Under the pieces are notes generated by a model. The model was not told the origin of the DNA. It made no database searches and was given only the letters and a program-made list of their open reading frames with translations. Made by a program: the position numbers and the translations under genes. Of a DNA stretch of 64,000 nt, positions 52,545 to 61,960 are shown one piece after another (the stretch's first letter is position 1; every line of letters starts with the position of its first letter). This DNA comes from Proteobacteria bacterium DTSAM18 (GTDB lineage: Bacteria > Myxococcota_A > UBA796 > GCA-2862545). Where the stretch lies: positions 496,001 to 560,000 of the forward strand of contig JARACJ010000001.1 of NCBI GenBank assembly GCA_028767165.1, written 5' to 3'.

Positions 52545-53723
52545 ATGACACAGCGATGGCTCATGGCCCTGGCGCTCGGTGCAGGTGGAATCCTCACCGG
52601 CTGCGCCGATCCCTGCGGCGAACCCGGCACTACCTGTACGGTCCTCGGCACCGGCTCCCCCGGCTCCAAGCTCGGCGAGACCGATCCCCTGGCGGCTCCG
52701 CTGTACGGTCCCATGGATGTCGCCATCCGCCACCACGCGGGTGACTTCTTCGTCGGCGACTGGAACAACCACCAGATCAAGCACGTCGAAGACGGCGTCC
52801 TCTCCGTGGCCATCGGCACCGACTTCCTCGGCGACGGCGACCCGGACTTCGAGGAGCGCATCGCCCCCGGCGTCCCCGGCACCACCGTGGCCCTGAACCA
52901 CCCCACCTCCCTGGAGTGGAACCCGGTCACCAACCGTCTGCTCATCCCCAGCTGGCACAACCACCGGGTGCGTGAGTTCAACCCCGAGACCGGCAACTCG
53001 CTGGTGGTCTGCGCCAACACCGCCATCGACGACGGCAACGGCGCCAACGCGGGCTTCGCTGGCGACGGTGGCCCCGCGGCCGATGCCCTGATGGCGTTCC
53101 CCAACAGCATCACCATCGATCCCACCGACGGCAGCTTCTGGCTGCTGGCCCAGAAGAACGCCCGCATCCGCAAGGTGGAGGCCGACTTCTCCCTCATCGA
53201 CACCGTCGCGGGCACCGGCGCCATCGGCTACGAGGGCGACGGCGGCGACGCCCTCGAGGCCACGTTCAACTTCTGGGATCCCGAGGACCTGCAGCCGCAG
53301 CCCTCCGGCGCCATCGAGTACGACGGCGAGCGGTACATGTACATCGCTGACACCTCCAACCACGTCATCCGCGTGTGGGACGTCATCGACGGCACCATCG
53401 ACACCCTGCCTGGCACCGGCGAGCAGACCCTCCCCGGCGGGGAGTGTGATGCCGCGGCCCTGTGCTTCCCCCGCGATGTCGAGCTCGGTCCCGATGGCCG
53501 CCTGTGGATCGCCGACACCGACAACCACGTCATCCGGTCCTACGATCTCGCCACCGGCGAGATGACCACCGTGGTCGGCACCTTCGAGATGGGCAATGGC
53601 GAAGACGGCCTGCCGGCCCTCGAGACGGCCCTGAACCGCCCCTTCGGCATCGACATCTCCGACGACGGCATCCTGCTCATCGCCGACACCTACAACCACC
53701 GCATCCGTCAGGTGATCCCATGA
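52545..53723 (+). CDS. NHL-repeat lipoprotein, first of three
   Basis: The 392-residue protein has a lipoprotein signal (LTGC, Cys20) and about six NHL-type blades, for example FVGDWNNHQIKHVEDG, LLIPSWHNHRVREFN, MYIADTSNHVIRVWD and LLIADTYNHRIRQV, with GFAGDGGPAADA between blades. The fold is a beta-propeller that usually binds proteins or ligands in the periplasm or on the surface. It is followed by two paralogues with ATGA overlaps, indicating a duplicated block translated together. Confidence 0.88.
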   Translation: MTQRWLMALALGAGGILTGCADPCGEPGTTCTVLGTGSPGSKLGETDPLAAPLYGPMDVAIRHHAGDFFVGDWNNHQIKHVEDGVLSVAIGTDFLGDGDPDFEERIAPGVPGTTVALNHPTSLEWNPVTNRLLIPSWHNHRVREFNPETGNSLVVCANTAIDDGNGANAGFAGDGGPAADALMAFPNSITIDPTDGSFWLLAQKNARIRKVEADFSLIDTVAGTGAIGYEGDGGDALEATFNFWDPEDLQPQPSGAIEYDGERYMYIADTSNHVIRVWDVIDGTIDTLPGTGEQTLPGGECDAAALCFPRDVELGPDGRLWIADTDNHVIRSYDLATGEMTTVVGTFEMGNGEDGLPALETALNRPFGIDISDDGILLIADTYNHRIRQVIP

Positions 53724-54886
53724 ACGCGCGTCTCCTCCTCCTCCTGAGTGGTGTCGTCGGTGCCTTGTCTGCCTGCGACGCCGAGCCCACCTGCGAGCCC
53801 GGCGAGATCTGCACCTGGTTCGGCACCCCCGGCGAGGCCGGTCTGTCCGACGAGGGCACCTACCGCACGGCCGCCTTCACCTTCTGGCCCACGGATGTGG
53901 CGTTCCACCCCACCGAGAACTGGCCGGTGATCATGGACTGGAACAACCACCGCATCGTCACCCTCGACGAGAACGACGAGCTGCAGATCATCTCCGGCAT
54001 CGGCGGCATGCTGGGCGACGGCCCCGAGGGCGATGCGCTCCAGGCCATGTGGAACCACCCCACGGATGCCGACTTCCTGTCCGACGGCTCCCTGATCCTC
54101 GCTGCATGGCACAACTCCCGCATCGCGAAATTCTCGCCGGACCTGTCCACGGTCGAGTTCTACGCGGGCACCGGTGGCCGTGACTTCTCCGGCGACGGCG
54201 GTCCCGCCGCCGACGCCGTCCTCGATCTGCCCTGCAGCCTGCGGGTCGACGAGGACGACAACATCTACCTGTCCGACATGGCCAACCAGCGCATCCGTCG
54301 CATCGACCCCGAGGGCGAGATCGTCACGGTGGCCGGCAACGGCGAGCACGGCTTCAACGGCGACGGCGACGCCTCGGAGGTCAGCTTCGCGAGCCCGGCC
54401 CTGCAGCGCGCCGAGCCGGCCTTCAAGATGGACTACCACGACGGCTCGCTGTACCTGGCCGACACCCACAACGGCCGTATCCGTCGCTTCGACATCGACG
54501 AGGGCACCGTCACCACAGTGGCCGGCATGGGTGAGACCCCGGTCGACTCCAGCAACGGCACCGCCTGCACCGAGGGCTGTGGCTACAGCGGTGATGGCGG
54601 CCCCGCCACCGAGGCCATGCTGAACACCCCGTCCGACGTGGCCGTGGCCTCCGACGGCACCATCTACATCGCCGACACCGACAACTCCTGCGTCCGCCGC
54701 GTCACCCCCGACGGCATCATCGACACCTTCGCCGGTGTGTGCGGCCAGCCCGGCTTCGCCGGTGATGGCGGCCCCGCCAACGAGGCGCTGCTGAACCGTC
54801 CGTTCGGCGTCACCGTCGACCTGGACGACGTGGTCTACATCTCCGACACCTACAACAACGTCATCCGGCGGGTGGTGCCTGAATGA
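53720..54886 (+). CDS. NHL-repeat lipoprotein, second of three
   Basis: The 388-residue protein starts in an ATGA overlap with the first NHL gene. Signal SACDAEPTCEPGEICTWFG places the lipid Cys at 19. Blades include VIMDWNNHRIVTLDEN, ILAAWHNSRIAKFS, IYLSDMANQRIRRID, LYLADTHNGRIRRFD and IYIADTDNSCVRRVT. It is closely related to its neighbours in domain order and in the GDGGPA/T linkers. Propeller binding partner unknown. Confidence 0.88.
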   Translation: MNARLLLLLSGVVGALSACDAEPTCEPGEICTWFGTPGEAGLSDEGTYRTAAFTFWPTDVAFHPTENWPVIMDWNNHRIVTLDENDELQIISGIGGMLGDGPEGDALQAMWNHPTDADFLSDGSLILAAWHNSRIAKFSPDLSTVEFYAGTGGRDFSGDGGPAADAVLDLPCSLRVDEDDNIYLSDMANQRIRRIDPEGEIVTVAGNGEHGFNGDGDASEVSFASPALQRAEPAFKMDYHDGSLYLADTHNGRIRRFDIDEGTVTTVAGMGETPVDSSNGTACTEGCGYSGDGGPATEAMLNTPSDVAVASDGTIYIADTDNSCVRRVTPDGIIDTFAGVCGQPGFAGDGGPANEALLNRPFGVTVDLDDVVYISDTYNNVIRRVVPE

Positions 54887-56043
54887 TCCGCGGCTGGATG
54901 GCGCTTGGGGCACTCTGGCTCGCGGGATGCGGTCCAAACTGCATCCCGGGCGCCATCTGCGAGATCGCGGGCACGGGCGAGCTCGGCTTCAACGGCGAGG
55001 GCCTCGATGCCCTCGACACGAAGCTGGCCTCGCCCACGTCCGTTCTCACCGATCCGCAGGATCGGATGATGGTGGTCGACTACTCCAACATGCTCGTCCG
55101 CGTGTTGGATGACGACGGCACCCTGCAGTCGATGGTGGGCAAGAACGTCCACTCGTTCTCCGAAATCGGCGCCGATGCCCTCGACACGCCGCTCGAGAAC
55201 CCGGTGGATGCCTCCTGGGGCCCCGATGGCCTCCTGTACATCCTGGCCCAGCACGAAGGGCGGGTCATCCGCGTGGGTGAAGACGGCCGCATCGAGCTGT
55301 ACGCCGGCAGCGGCGTGCTCGCCGATGGCCCCGGGGGCGTGCCCGCCGTCGAGGCCGAGATGGGCTACGGCGGGGGCATGGCATGGGGGCCCGATGGCTC
55401 CCTGTACGTGAGCGACTCCACCTACTCCCGCGTGCGCCGGTTCACGCCAGACGGCTCGGTCGAGATCGTCCTGGGTCGACACCCGGTCGATCCGACGGAC
55501 GAGGTCGGTGAAGACACCGGCGACGGCGGGATCGTCGACGACGCGCCGGCGTCGCTGACCGCCGAGGGCGACCTGCCCGCGCAGGGCGAAGAGGTCCGCT
55601 ATCCGGAGCGCCTGGTGGTGGATGCCGCGCGAGATCGCCTCATCGTGGCCGACACCGGCAACCACCGGGTGGTGGCGCTGGATCTGCAGACCGGTGTGTC
55701 CTCCGTCCTGGCGGGTACCGGTCAGTCCGGGTTCGCCGGCGATGGCGGCCCCGCCACCGAGGCCCAGCTCAGCGGTCCGGTGGGGGTCGAGGTCACGGCC
55801 GACGGCTCGGTGATCATCGCCGACCTCAACAACGACGTCCTGCGGCTGGTCACGGCCGACGGCACGATCGAGACGGTCGCCGGCGACCGCGATGGCGAGA
55901 CGCCGCGAAGCTGGGGCGACCCGCTGGAATTCCCGATGCGCAGGCCTGCTGGCCTCGCCTGGACGGCAGAGGGCGATCTGCTGATCGCCGAGCGTGGAGG
56001 TCACCGTGTCCTTCGCTGGGTGGGAGCGGCCGATGCGCTGTAG
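54883..56043 (+). CDS. NHL-repeat lipoprotein, third of three
   Basis: The 386-residue protein begins in an ATGA overlap with the second NHL gene. Signal LAGCGPNCIPGAICEIAGTGELG shows the lipobox Cys16 and the same Cys pattern as its paralogues. Blades include LYVSDSTYSRVRRFTPDG, LIVADTGNHRVVALD and VIIADLNNDVLRLVT. Blades are more diverged than in the first two. The end overlaps the following lipoprotein gene by 11 bp. Confidence 0.85.
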   Translation: MIRGWMALGALWLAGCGPNCIPGAICEIAGTGELGFNGEGLDALDTKLASPTSVLTDPQDRMMVVDYSNMLVRVLDDDGTLQSMVGKNVHSFSEIGADALDTPLENPVDASWGPDGLLYILAQHEGRVIRVGEDGRIELYAGSGVLADGPGGVPAVEAEMGYGGGMAWGPDGSLYVSDSTYSRVRRFTPDGSVEIVLGRHPVDPTDEVGEDTGDGGIVDDAPASLTAEGDLPAQGEEVRYPERLVVDAARDRLIVADTGNHRVVALDLQTGVSSVLAGTGQSGFAGDGGPATEAQLSGPVGVEVTADGSVIIADLNNDVLRLVTADGTIETVAGDRDGETPRSWGDPLEFPMRRPAGLAWTAEGDLLIAERGGHRVLRWVGAADAL

Positions 56044-56569
56044 GTCATGGCCTGTGCTGGTGCTGCTCGCCGGCTGCGGACTCGAGGTGCCCCGATCCCT
56101 CGTGGATCACGAGCTGTGGCAGGAGGCCTCCGCCCAGGAGGATCCCTTCGACGACCGCCTCGACATCCCGCTGTGTGCCCCGACGAGCTGGGGGCTGGAG
56201 CTGGAGGACGGCGAGGTGTTCCTCGAGGTCGACACGACCTTCTGCGACTACATCACCCTGTGGCAGCCCAGCGCGAGCCGGGTGCTGGCGGGGGAGCGGA
56301 TCCAGGTGATGGCGTCCCACGGAGAGCTCGAGGCCGACGAACCGGCCGAAGGCCACATCGCCGTGCGCCTCGGCGACCTCACCCTGATGGATCGCTTCGA
56401 GCCCATCCCGGGGATGGAGGACGTCTTCTCCGCGGAGGTGGTCGTCGATGACGACATCGCCGGCGGAGAGCCGGTATGGTTCCACCTGCACAACCATGGC
56501 GCCAACACATGGCGCCTGATCGATGTCCGCGTGGTGGCGGATGCGGCAGAGTCGGAGGACGGGTCATGA
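56033..56569 (+). CDS. Hypothetical lipoprotein of the NHL operon
   Basis: Starting at 56033, inside the end of the third NHL gene, the 178-residue protein has the signal MRCRSWPVLVLLAGC. The mature part is acidic and beta-rich (LCAPTSWGLELEDGEVFLEVDTTFCDYITLWQPS...AVRLGDLTLMDRF). Its spacing of Trp/Gly suggests a jelly-roll or similar sandwich that might bind sugar or copper, but no motif proves this. It overlaps the next gene by ATGA. Confidence 0.7.
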   Translation: MRCRSWPVLVLLAGCGLEVPRSLVDHELWQEASAQEDPFDDRLDIPLCAPTSWGLELEDGEVFLEVDTTFCDYITLWQPSASRVLAGERIQVMASHGELEADEPAEGHIAVRLGDLTLMDRFEPIPGMEDVFSAEVVVDDDIAGGEPVWFHLHNHGANTWRLIDVRVVADAAESEDGS

Positions 56570-57588
56570 GGCGAGGCATGTGGGCGCTGGTGGCGATGGT
56601 GGGCATGGGTTGCGCCGAGGATCTCGGGGAGACGCCCGTGCTCCTCGGTAGTGGTCTTCCCCCCGGGCTCTTGTGCGTGCAGGCCGTCGCCGCAGACGAC
56701 GTCTGGTTCATCGGCTCCTCGTCCGAGCCCGACGACGGCACCGGTCCGTGGGTGCTCCACTACGACGGCGCGACCTACGACCGCCTGGATCTGTCGGACT
56801 GGCCCGGGGCCGAGCTGTGGTGGGGGGATGTCTTTCCCAACGAGCTCATCCTCGTGGGCAACGAGGGCCTGATCCTCGAGGGCACCCGGTCGGGCGAATT
56901 CGAGGCCGTCGAGGGCCCGAGCGCCGAGACCAACTTCTTCGGTGTCTGGGGTGCCACCCCCGACGACGTCTGGGCGGTGGGCTCCGAAGGCTCCGATCGC
57001 GACACGGTCCCCGTGATCTGGCGCCGCCAAGGCGGCACGTGGTCCGAGGTGGATCCGGGCGTGGCCATCGGCGACTTCCTGTTCAAGGTCGACGGCACCA
57101 CCGCAGACGACGTGTGGTTCGTCGGCGGGCAGGGCACGGCCATGCACTACGACGGCGAGGACTTCGTCACCTACGAGACCCCCGTTCCCTCGGCGCCCCT
57201 GCTCACGGTGGCAGCCGGCGGTGAGCGTCCCATCGCGGTCGGCGGCACCGGCAACGGCCTCATCCTCGAGTTCGACGGTGAAGCCTGGATCGACGTCAGC
57301 CCCGACTTCCAGCCCGGCTTCAACGGTGTGTGCACCGGCGAGGGCCAGGCATGGGCCGTCGGGCAGCGCGGCGCCCGTGCCGAGCGGGTCGACGGCGTGT
57401 GGCTCTCCGACGACGAGCTCGACATCGACCCCATCATCTTCGACGACTGGCACGGCTGCAGCATCGATCCGCAGGGTGGCCTGTGGATGGTCGGCGGCGA
57501 CATCGCCAGCCGTCCGCTGAGCCAGGGCGTCATCGGGTTCGAGGGCGATCCGCTTCCGGTCGACGTCGACTCGTCCACGCTGCAGTAG
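56566..57588 (+). CDS. Repeat-containing (propeller-like) lipoprotein
   Basis: The 340-residue protein starts in an ATGA overlap at 56566 after GGAGGACGGG. The signal is MWALVAMVGMGC. Repeats of the type AADDVWFIGSS, TPDDVWAVGSEG and TADDVWFVGGQG recur about every 45-70 residues, a pattern common in myxobacterial surface proteins and probably a beta-propeller. It is the last gene of the five-lipoprotein array. No ligand is evident. Confidence 0.75.
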   Translation: MRRGMWALVAMVGMGCAEDLGETPVLLGSGLPPGLLCVQAVAADDVWFIGSSSEPDDGTGPWVLHYDGATYDRLDLSDWPGAELWWGDVFPNELILVGNEGLILEGTRSGEFEAVEGPSAETNFFGVWGATPDDVWAVGSEGSDRDTVPVIWRRQGGTWSEVDPGVAIGDFLFKVDGTTADDVWFVGGQGTAMHYDGEDFVTYETPVPSAPLLTVAAGGERPIAVGGTGNGLILEFDGEAWIDVSPDFQPGFNGVCTGEGQAWAVGQRGARAERVDGVWLSDDELDIDPIIFDDWHGCSIDPQGGLWMVGGDIASRPLSQGVIGFEGDPLPVDVDSSTLQ

Positions 57589-57639
57589 GCCCTGGCCCGC
57601 CTCCGGGCGAGCCGGAGCACGCGGTGAAGCAGCCGGTGG

Positions 57640-58947
57640 TCAGCCGTCGACCGACCCGCCCGGCACCTCGTCGTCCCGTGTGATGAGCCGGTTGGCGTGC
57701 CGACCGGACAGGTACATCCAGACCCACTCCATGAAGACCACGACCCGACGTCGGAAGTCGATCAGGAACAGGATGTGCACCATGGCCCAGATGAGGAAGG
57801 CCAGCATGCCGGAGAGCTTCAGGCCCATCAGCTCTGCCACGGCCCGGTTGCGGCCGATGATCGCCAGCGAGCCCTTGTCCTTGTAGTGGAAGGTCCCTCG
57901 CGGCGGGGGCGTGCGTCCAGCGGCGCGCGCCTTCAGCTCGGCAGCCAGGGTGCGACCCACGAAGTCGCCGCCCTGGATGGCACCCTGGGCGACACCCGGT
58001 ACCTGCTTGCCGGACTTCGGGTCGACGTGGTGGGCCATGTCGCCGGCCACGAACACGTGGGGGTGTCCCTCGACCGACAGGTCAGGCCGGACGGGGACGC
58101 GGCCGGCGCGGTCGAGGGGCACGCCGAGACACTCGGCGAGGGGCGTGCCCCGAACCCCGGCGGCCCACACGATGTGGTGGGTCCGCAGCTTCAGCTCACC
58201 GTCCGGGGTCTCGGCCGTGAGGCCGTCGGGACCCACATCGGTGACCCTCGCGCCGAGGACCACCTCGACGCCGAGTCGCTCGAGATCGGCCTGGGCCCGG
58301 GCGGACAGCCGTTCGTCGAAGGGGGTGAGCACGCGATCGGCGAAGTCGAGCAGCAGGATGCGTGTGCTTCGCGTGTCGACGGTGCGGAAGTCCCGGCTCA
58401 TCTCACGGGCGATCTCCGACATGGCGCCGGCGAGCTCCACGCCCGTGGGACCGGCGCCGACGATGGCGAAGGTGAGGATGCGGCGACGGGTGTCGGGGTC
58501 CGGCTCGAGCTCCGCCTCCTCGAAGGCCGTGAGGAACCGTGAGCGAACGTCGATGGCCTCGTCGAGGGTCTTCATGCCGGGTGCGTGGGCGGCCCACGCG
58601 TCCTGGCCGAAGTAGTTGGTGACCATGCCCGTGGCGAGGATCAGGTGGTCGAAGGCGAGCTCACGGCCATCGAAGCGCACCACGCTGCGCGTGATGTCGA
58701 TGTCGGTCACCTCGCCCATGAGCACCTGGCAATTGGGCTGCCGGGTGAAGATGGCCCGGATGGGGGCCGCGATGTCGCCCGGCATCAGCGCCGCCGTGGC
58801 CACCTGGTACAGCAGCGGCTGGAAGACGTGGTGGTTGTGGCGGTCGATGAGGACCACCTCGGCAGGGGCGCGGGCCAGGGCGCGCGCCGCGGCGACGCCG
58901 GCGAACCCTCCGCCGATGATCACCACCCTGGGCCTCTCGTGCGTCAT
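57640..58947 (-). CDS. ndh: Type II NADH dehydrogenase (NDH-2)
   Basis: The 435-residue protein has the FAD motif VVIIGGGFAGVAAARALA, the NAD motif AIVGAGPTGVELAGAMSEIA, VFVAGDMAHHVDPKSGKQVPGVAQGAIQGG, and the C-terminal amphipathic membrane anchor (MLAFLIWAMVHILFLIDFRRRVVVFMEWVWMYL). It transfers electrons from NADH to quinone without pumping protons. It is convergent with the NHL array. Confidence 0.93.
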   Translation of the reverse strand: MTHERPRVVIIGGGFAGVAAARALARAPAEVVLIDRHNHHVFQPLLYQVATAALMPGDIAAPIRAIFTRQPNCQVLMGEVTDIDITRSVVRFDGRELAFDHLILATGMVTNYFGQDAWAAHAPGMKTLDEAIDVRSRFLTAFEEAELEPDPDTRRRILTFAIVGAGPTGVELAGAMSEIAREMSRDFRTVDTRSTRILLLDFADRVLTPFDERLSARAQADLERLGVEVVLGARVTDVGPDGLTAETPDGELKLRTHHIVWAAGVRGTPLAECLGVPLDRAGRVPVRPDLSVEGHPHVFVAGDMAHHVDPKSGKQVPGVAQGAIQGGDFVGRTLAAELKARAAGRTPPPRGTFHYKDKGSLAIIGRNRAVAELMGLKLSGMLAFLIWAMVHILFLIDFRRRVVVFMEWVWMYLSGRHANRLITRDDEVPGGSVDG

Positions 58948-59058
58948 CTCGTCCCCCTTGCGTAGAGGTCATTCGGACGATCTGACGTCTGCATGTCCCA
59001 GATGGTACCGATCGCCAAGGCGGCTGGACACACTCCGGACAACACCGGGGCGCGGAGG

Positions 59059-59424
59059 TCAGCCGTCGAGACGGGCGAGCAGACGCTTGGGCGCCACCAG
59101 CCGGAAGCTCTCCTCGATCCAGGCCTGGAGGATCCGGGGATCGGGGTGGGCGTCCGGCGCGAAGAGGGCGGTGCACCAGCCGGCCTTGCCGACGGAGATG
59201 CTCCAGGGCCCCTCGGCATGGAGGGCGCGGGCCTGGTCGGCATGCTCGACGAGCTTCACCATCATGCGGATCTGCCCGGCCTTCTCTCCGAGGAACAGGA
59301 AGTTCTTCCTGCCGGCGGCCTTGAAGGCACGGTTCACGCAGGAGTCGCCTTCGGTGGTGCCGGGCCAGGCCAGGGCAAAGCCGCGGAGCTGCTCGGACAG
59401 CGGGAACTGGAAGGTGTCGGACAT
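59059..59424 (-). CDS. MmcQ/YjbR-family protein
   Basis: The 121-residue protein matches the YjbR/MmcQ layout: ALAWPGTTEGDSCVNRAFKAAGRKNFLFLG, MMVKL, PWSISVGKAGWCTALF and a final IEESFRLVAPKRLLARL. The family has a CyaY-like fold and is often annotated DNA-binding, though its function is poorly known. GAGG lies upstream. It is 95 bp downstream of the ATP-grasp gene. Confidence 0.8.
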   Translation of the reverse strand: MSDTFQFPLSEQLRGFALAWPGTTEGDSCVNRAFKAAGRKNFLFLGEKAGQIRMMVKLVEHADQARALHAEGPWSISVGKAGWCTALFAPDAHPDPRILQAWIEESFRLVAPKRLLARLDG

Positions 59425-59518
59425 GGGATGCCTCGGGTGGGAGGTCATCCCATCATGAAATCCAGCGGCCGTCCAACCTGCCGGCCTGTGGTCTGAGGGA
59501 GGGGAGGGTGCCTCCCCC

Positions 59519-60505
59519 TCAGGCCTCGGCGGAGGCCGGGGCGCGACCTGCGAGCATCCGTCGACGACGCGCTGCCTCTTCCAGGAGGCGCTCGGTGAGG
59601 GCCGGCAGGAAGTCCACGCCACCGAAAGAGCCGGCGTCCGCCAGCCCGCCGGGCGCGTAGGCGTTCACCTCGATGACCTTGCCACCGATGACGTCGAGGC
59701 CCACGTGCCACAGGCCGTCCCGTGAGAGCTGGGGACCGACCAGGGCCACGACGTCGGCGATGGCCTTGTCGAGCCGACCCTGGGTCGGGGTGCCGCCCAG
59801 GTGGACGTTGGAGCGGAAGTCGTGCTCGGGGGGCACACGGCGCACGAGGGCGGGCACGCCGTCGACCGAGAACAGCTCGCCGCCGAGCAGGTGCACGCGG
59901 GTGTCGCCGGCGCCCGCCTCGGGCACGAAGGACTGCACCATCGCGGGACCCTGGCGTGTGACGATGTCGAACAGCTCCGGCAGCTCACGCTGGTCGGGGC
60001 CGGCGACCTTGTAGACGTCCTGGCCGTGGGTGCCGCTCACGGGCTTGATGACCGCCGGACCGTCGAGGGCGGTGAGGAACGCCTTCACCTCGCCGAGGTC
60101 GGCCGTGACGAGCGTGCGGGGCCGGGCCTCGTCGGGCAGCGAGCAGATGTACAGCTTGCTGGCGGCGTGGGTGAGGCCATCCGGGCTGTTGACCACCGGC
60201 GTGCCCCGCAGCTCGATCTGCTTGAGGGTCTGCATGAGCAGCGCGTTCATCCACGGACGTGGATCGCGGCCAGGGTTGGTGCGCACCATCACGACGTCGA
60301 CGGTGTCGAGATCGACGTCGACCGCGGGGCCGTCTGTGCCCTTGCGGCCGTGGCCGATCACGCGGCCGTCGGGTCGCACGGTGAAGCTGGCGGAAGGCAC
60401 CACGAACACCTGGTGATCCTGTCCGGCGGAGGCCACCCAGGAGCAGGTGCCCTGGGCGGTGCCGAGGGTGACGAAGTCGTTCACGACGAAGCAGATGGAG
60501 GCCAT
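59519..60505 (-). CDS. Glutathione-synthetase-like ATP-grasp ligase
   Basis: The 328-residue protein has the GshB order: DVVMVRTNPGRD (N-domain), PAVIKPVSGTHGQDVYKV with Lys154 for ATP, DTRVHLLGGE, DFRSNVHLGG (228-238) and the metal/phosphate site IEVNAYAPGG (278-287, Glu279 and Asn281). It should form an amide or thiol-peptide bond using ATP. It starts 24 bp after the permuted-looking partner gene on the same strand, so they are likely one operon. It may or may not be true glutathione synthetase; no gshA lies in the window. Confidence 0.85.
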   Translation of the reverse strand: MASICFVVNDFVTLGTAQGTCSWVASAGQDHQVFVVPSASFTVRPDGRVIGHGRKGTDGPAVDVDLDTVDVVMVRTNPGRDPRPWMNALLMQTLKQIELRGTPVVNSPDGLTHAASKLYICSLPDEARPRTLVTADLGEVKAFLTALDGPAVIKPVSGTHGQDVYKVAGPDQRELPELFDIVTRQGPAMVQSFVPEAGAGDTRVHLLGGELFSVDGVPALVRRVPPEHDFRSNVHLGGTPTQGRLDKAIADVVALVGPQLSRDGLWHVGLDVIGGKVIEVNAYAPGGLADAGSFGGVDFLPALTERLLEEAARRRRMLAGRAPASAEA

Positions 60506-60529
60506 GGAAGCTCCGGGGACGGGACGGAT

Positions 60530-61960
60530 CTACAGGATGATCTCGTCGAGGAGGGAGGCGTCGTTGTTGAGGGCGGAGAACATGCGACGCCGGAAGGCAC
60601 CCTTCTGGGTGATCAGGCGCTGGGCCATGCGATCGATGGCCAGGGTGGCCATGGCGGTCTGCAGGTAGGCCTCGGTGAGGTCGTCGAGGCCGATGCCGAG
60701 CCGGTTGAAGTCGCGCTCGTCCATCAGCAGCAGTCGGCTGGGATCGGTTCCGAACAGGCCGTCCTGGTCCTTGAAGGACAGGTTGGTGCCGAGCATGCTC
60801 CAGGAGTCGGTGCCCTCCTGCAGGTGGGCCTGCAGGGGCTGGCGGGCACGGCGTGCGTACATGCCGATGGGGTGGAAGCCGTCGGTGCCGATGCCCACCA
60901 TGAAGCGCAGGTCGGCCACGTAGATGGCGCCCTCGCGGCTGGGGACTGTACCGACGTGGTATAGGCGGCCCGAGCGGGTCTGGCTGGTCCAGCCGAGGTT
61001 GCCCACGAGCCCCTGCACGATGAAGCGATCGTAGGGGTGCTCCAGCGACATGAAGTGCTCGAGCTCCCGCTTGCTGGTGATGGTCCAGACACCCTGGCCG
61101 GCGTTGGAGTAGGGGTTCTTGACCACGGCGACGCCGCCCATGCGCTCGACCCACATGGGCACCTCCCGCAGGGAGACCTCCCAGATGGTCTCCGGCACGC
61201 GGATCTGCAGGCCGCGGTCGCGCATGTCGGCGTTGAAGAGGTCGTAGGCCTTGGCGGCCAGCAGCTTGTTCCGTCCGCCGGCGAGGCAGGCGAGGACGGG
61301 GTTGAGCATGGCGGTGCGGGTGACCGGCGGGATGCGGGTCCAGGGCTGCTGCGTGACGTAGCGGAACGCGGCGCGGATGGGGACCTTGCGGCCGTTCATG
61401 TCGACGTGCATCACGCCGCCGTCGAAGCTCACGTGGTCGGATCCGCCGCGGGGCATGTGCACGAGGTGCACCTGCTCGCCGGTGAGATCGGCCATGGTGG
61501 CCGCGTAGCCGCTGGTCTCCATGAAGTTCTTGTCCCACAGCACGGCGAGCTCGCCGGAGGGGAGCCGGCGACGCTTGAGCAGGGGCAGGAAGCTGGTCTG
61601 CAGGAGGCGACGGAACCCGCTCTGCTCGTCCTCGTCGTCGAGCAGGGGCATGGACTTCTGGCCGGAGGGAGACGAGTTGGTCTCGATGAGCACGTTGAAG
61701 CGCACACCCGACTCGTTCGTGACCTGGAACAGATCCGCGCCTGCCCACCGGAACACCTGCGTGGTCGACGAGAGGACCTCACGCACGGCGGCGGGGTCCA
61801 CCTCGGGGTGCAGGTGGCAGTAGCGCTTGGCGATACGCTCGTTGCCCATCTTCAGGAACGTCCGCACCAGGGAGTGCATCCGGGCGTTGGGAACGCGGGG
61901 GTAGTAGTGCTCCTCCGTCTGGAAGGAGTGCGGACCGATGGTGCGAACGGCCTGGGTCAT
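60530..61960 (-). CDS. Putative circularly permuted ATP-grasp ligase
   Basis: The 476-residue protein has ATP-grasp-like motifs in reversed order. The phosphate/metal site NVLIETNSSPSGQKS (89-103; Glu93, Asn95) precedes the ATP-loop-like GVAVVKNPYSNAGQGVW (276-292; Lys281). Ordinary ATP-grasp enzymes have the Lys/Gly loop first and EVN(S)PG last. A late MLGTNLSFKDQDGLFGTDPSRLLLM segment is unassigned. It is probably an amide ligase, acting with the GshB-like enzyme. CGGAGGCCCC precedes ATG 61960. The fold call is inference from motif order. Confidence 0.6.
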   Translation of the reverse strand: MTQAVRTIGPHSFQTEEHYYPRVPNARMHSLVRTFLKMGNERIAKRYCHLHPEVDPAAVREVLSSTTQVFRWAGADLFQVTNESGVRFNVLIETNSSPSGQKSMPLLDDEDEQSGFRRLLQTSFLPLLKRRRLPSGELAVLWDKNFMETSGYAATMADLTGEQVHLVHMPRGGSDHVSFDGGVMHVDMNGRKVPIRAAFRYVTQQPWTRIPPVTRTAMLNPVLACLAGGRNKLLAAKAYDLFNADMRDRGLQIRVPETIWEVSLREVPMWVERMGGVAVVKNPYSNAGQGVWTITSKRELEHFMSLEHPYDRFIVQGLVGNLGWTSQTRSGRLYHVGTVPSREGAIYVADLRFMVGIGTDGFHPIGMYARRARQPLQAHLQEGTDSWSMLGTNLSFKDQDGLFGTDPSRLLLMDERDFNRLGIGLDDLTEAYLQTAMATLAIDRMAQRLITQKGAFRRRMFSALNNDASLLDEIIL

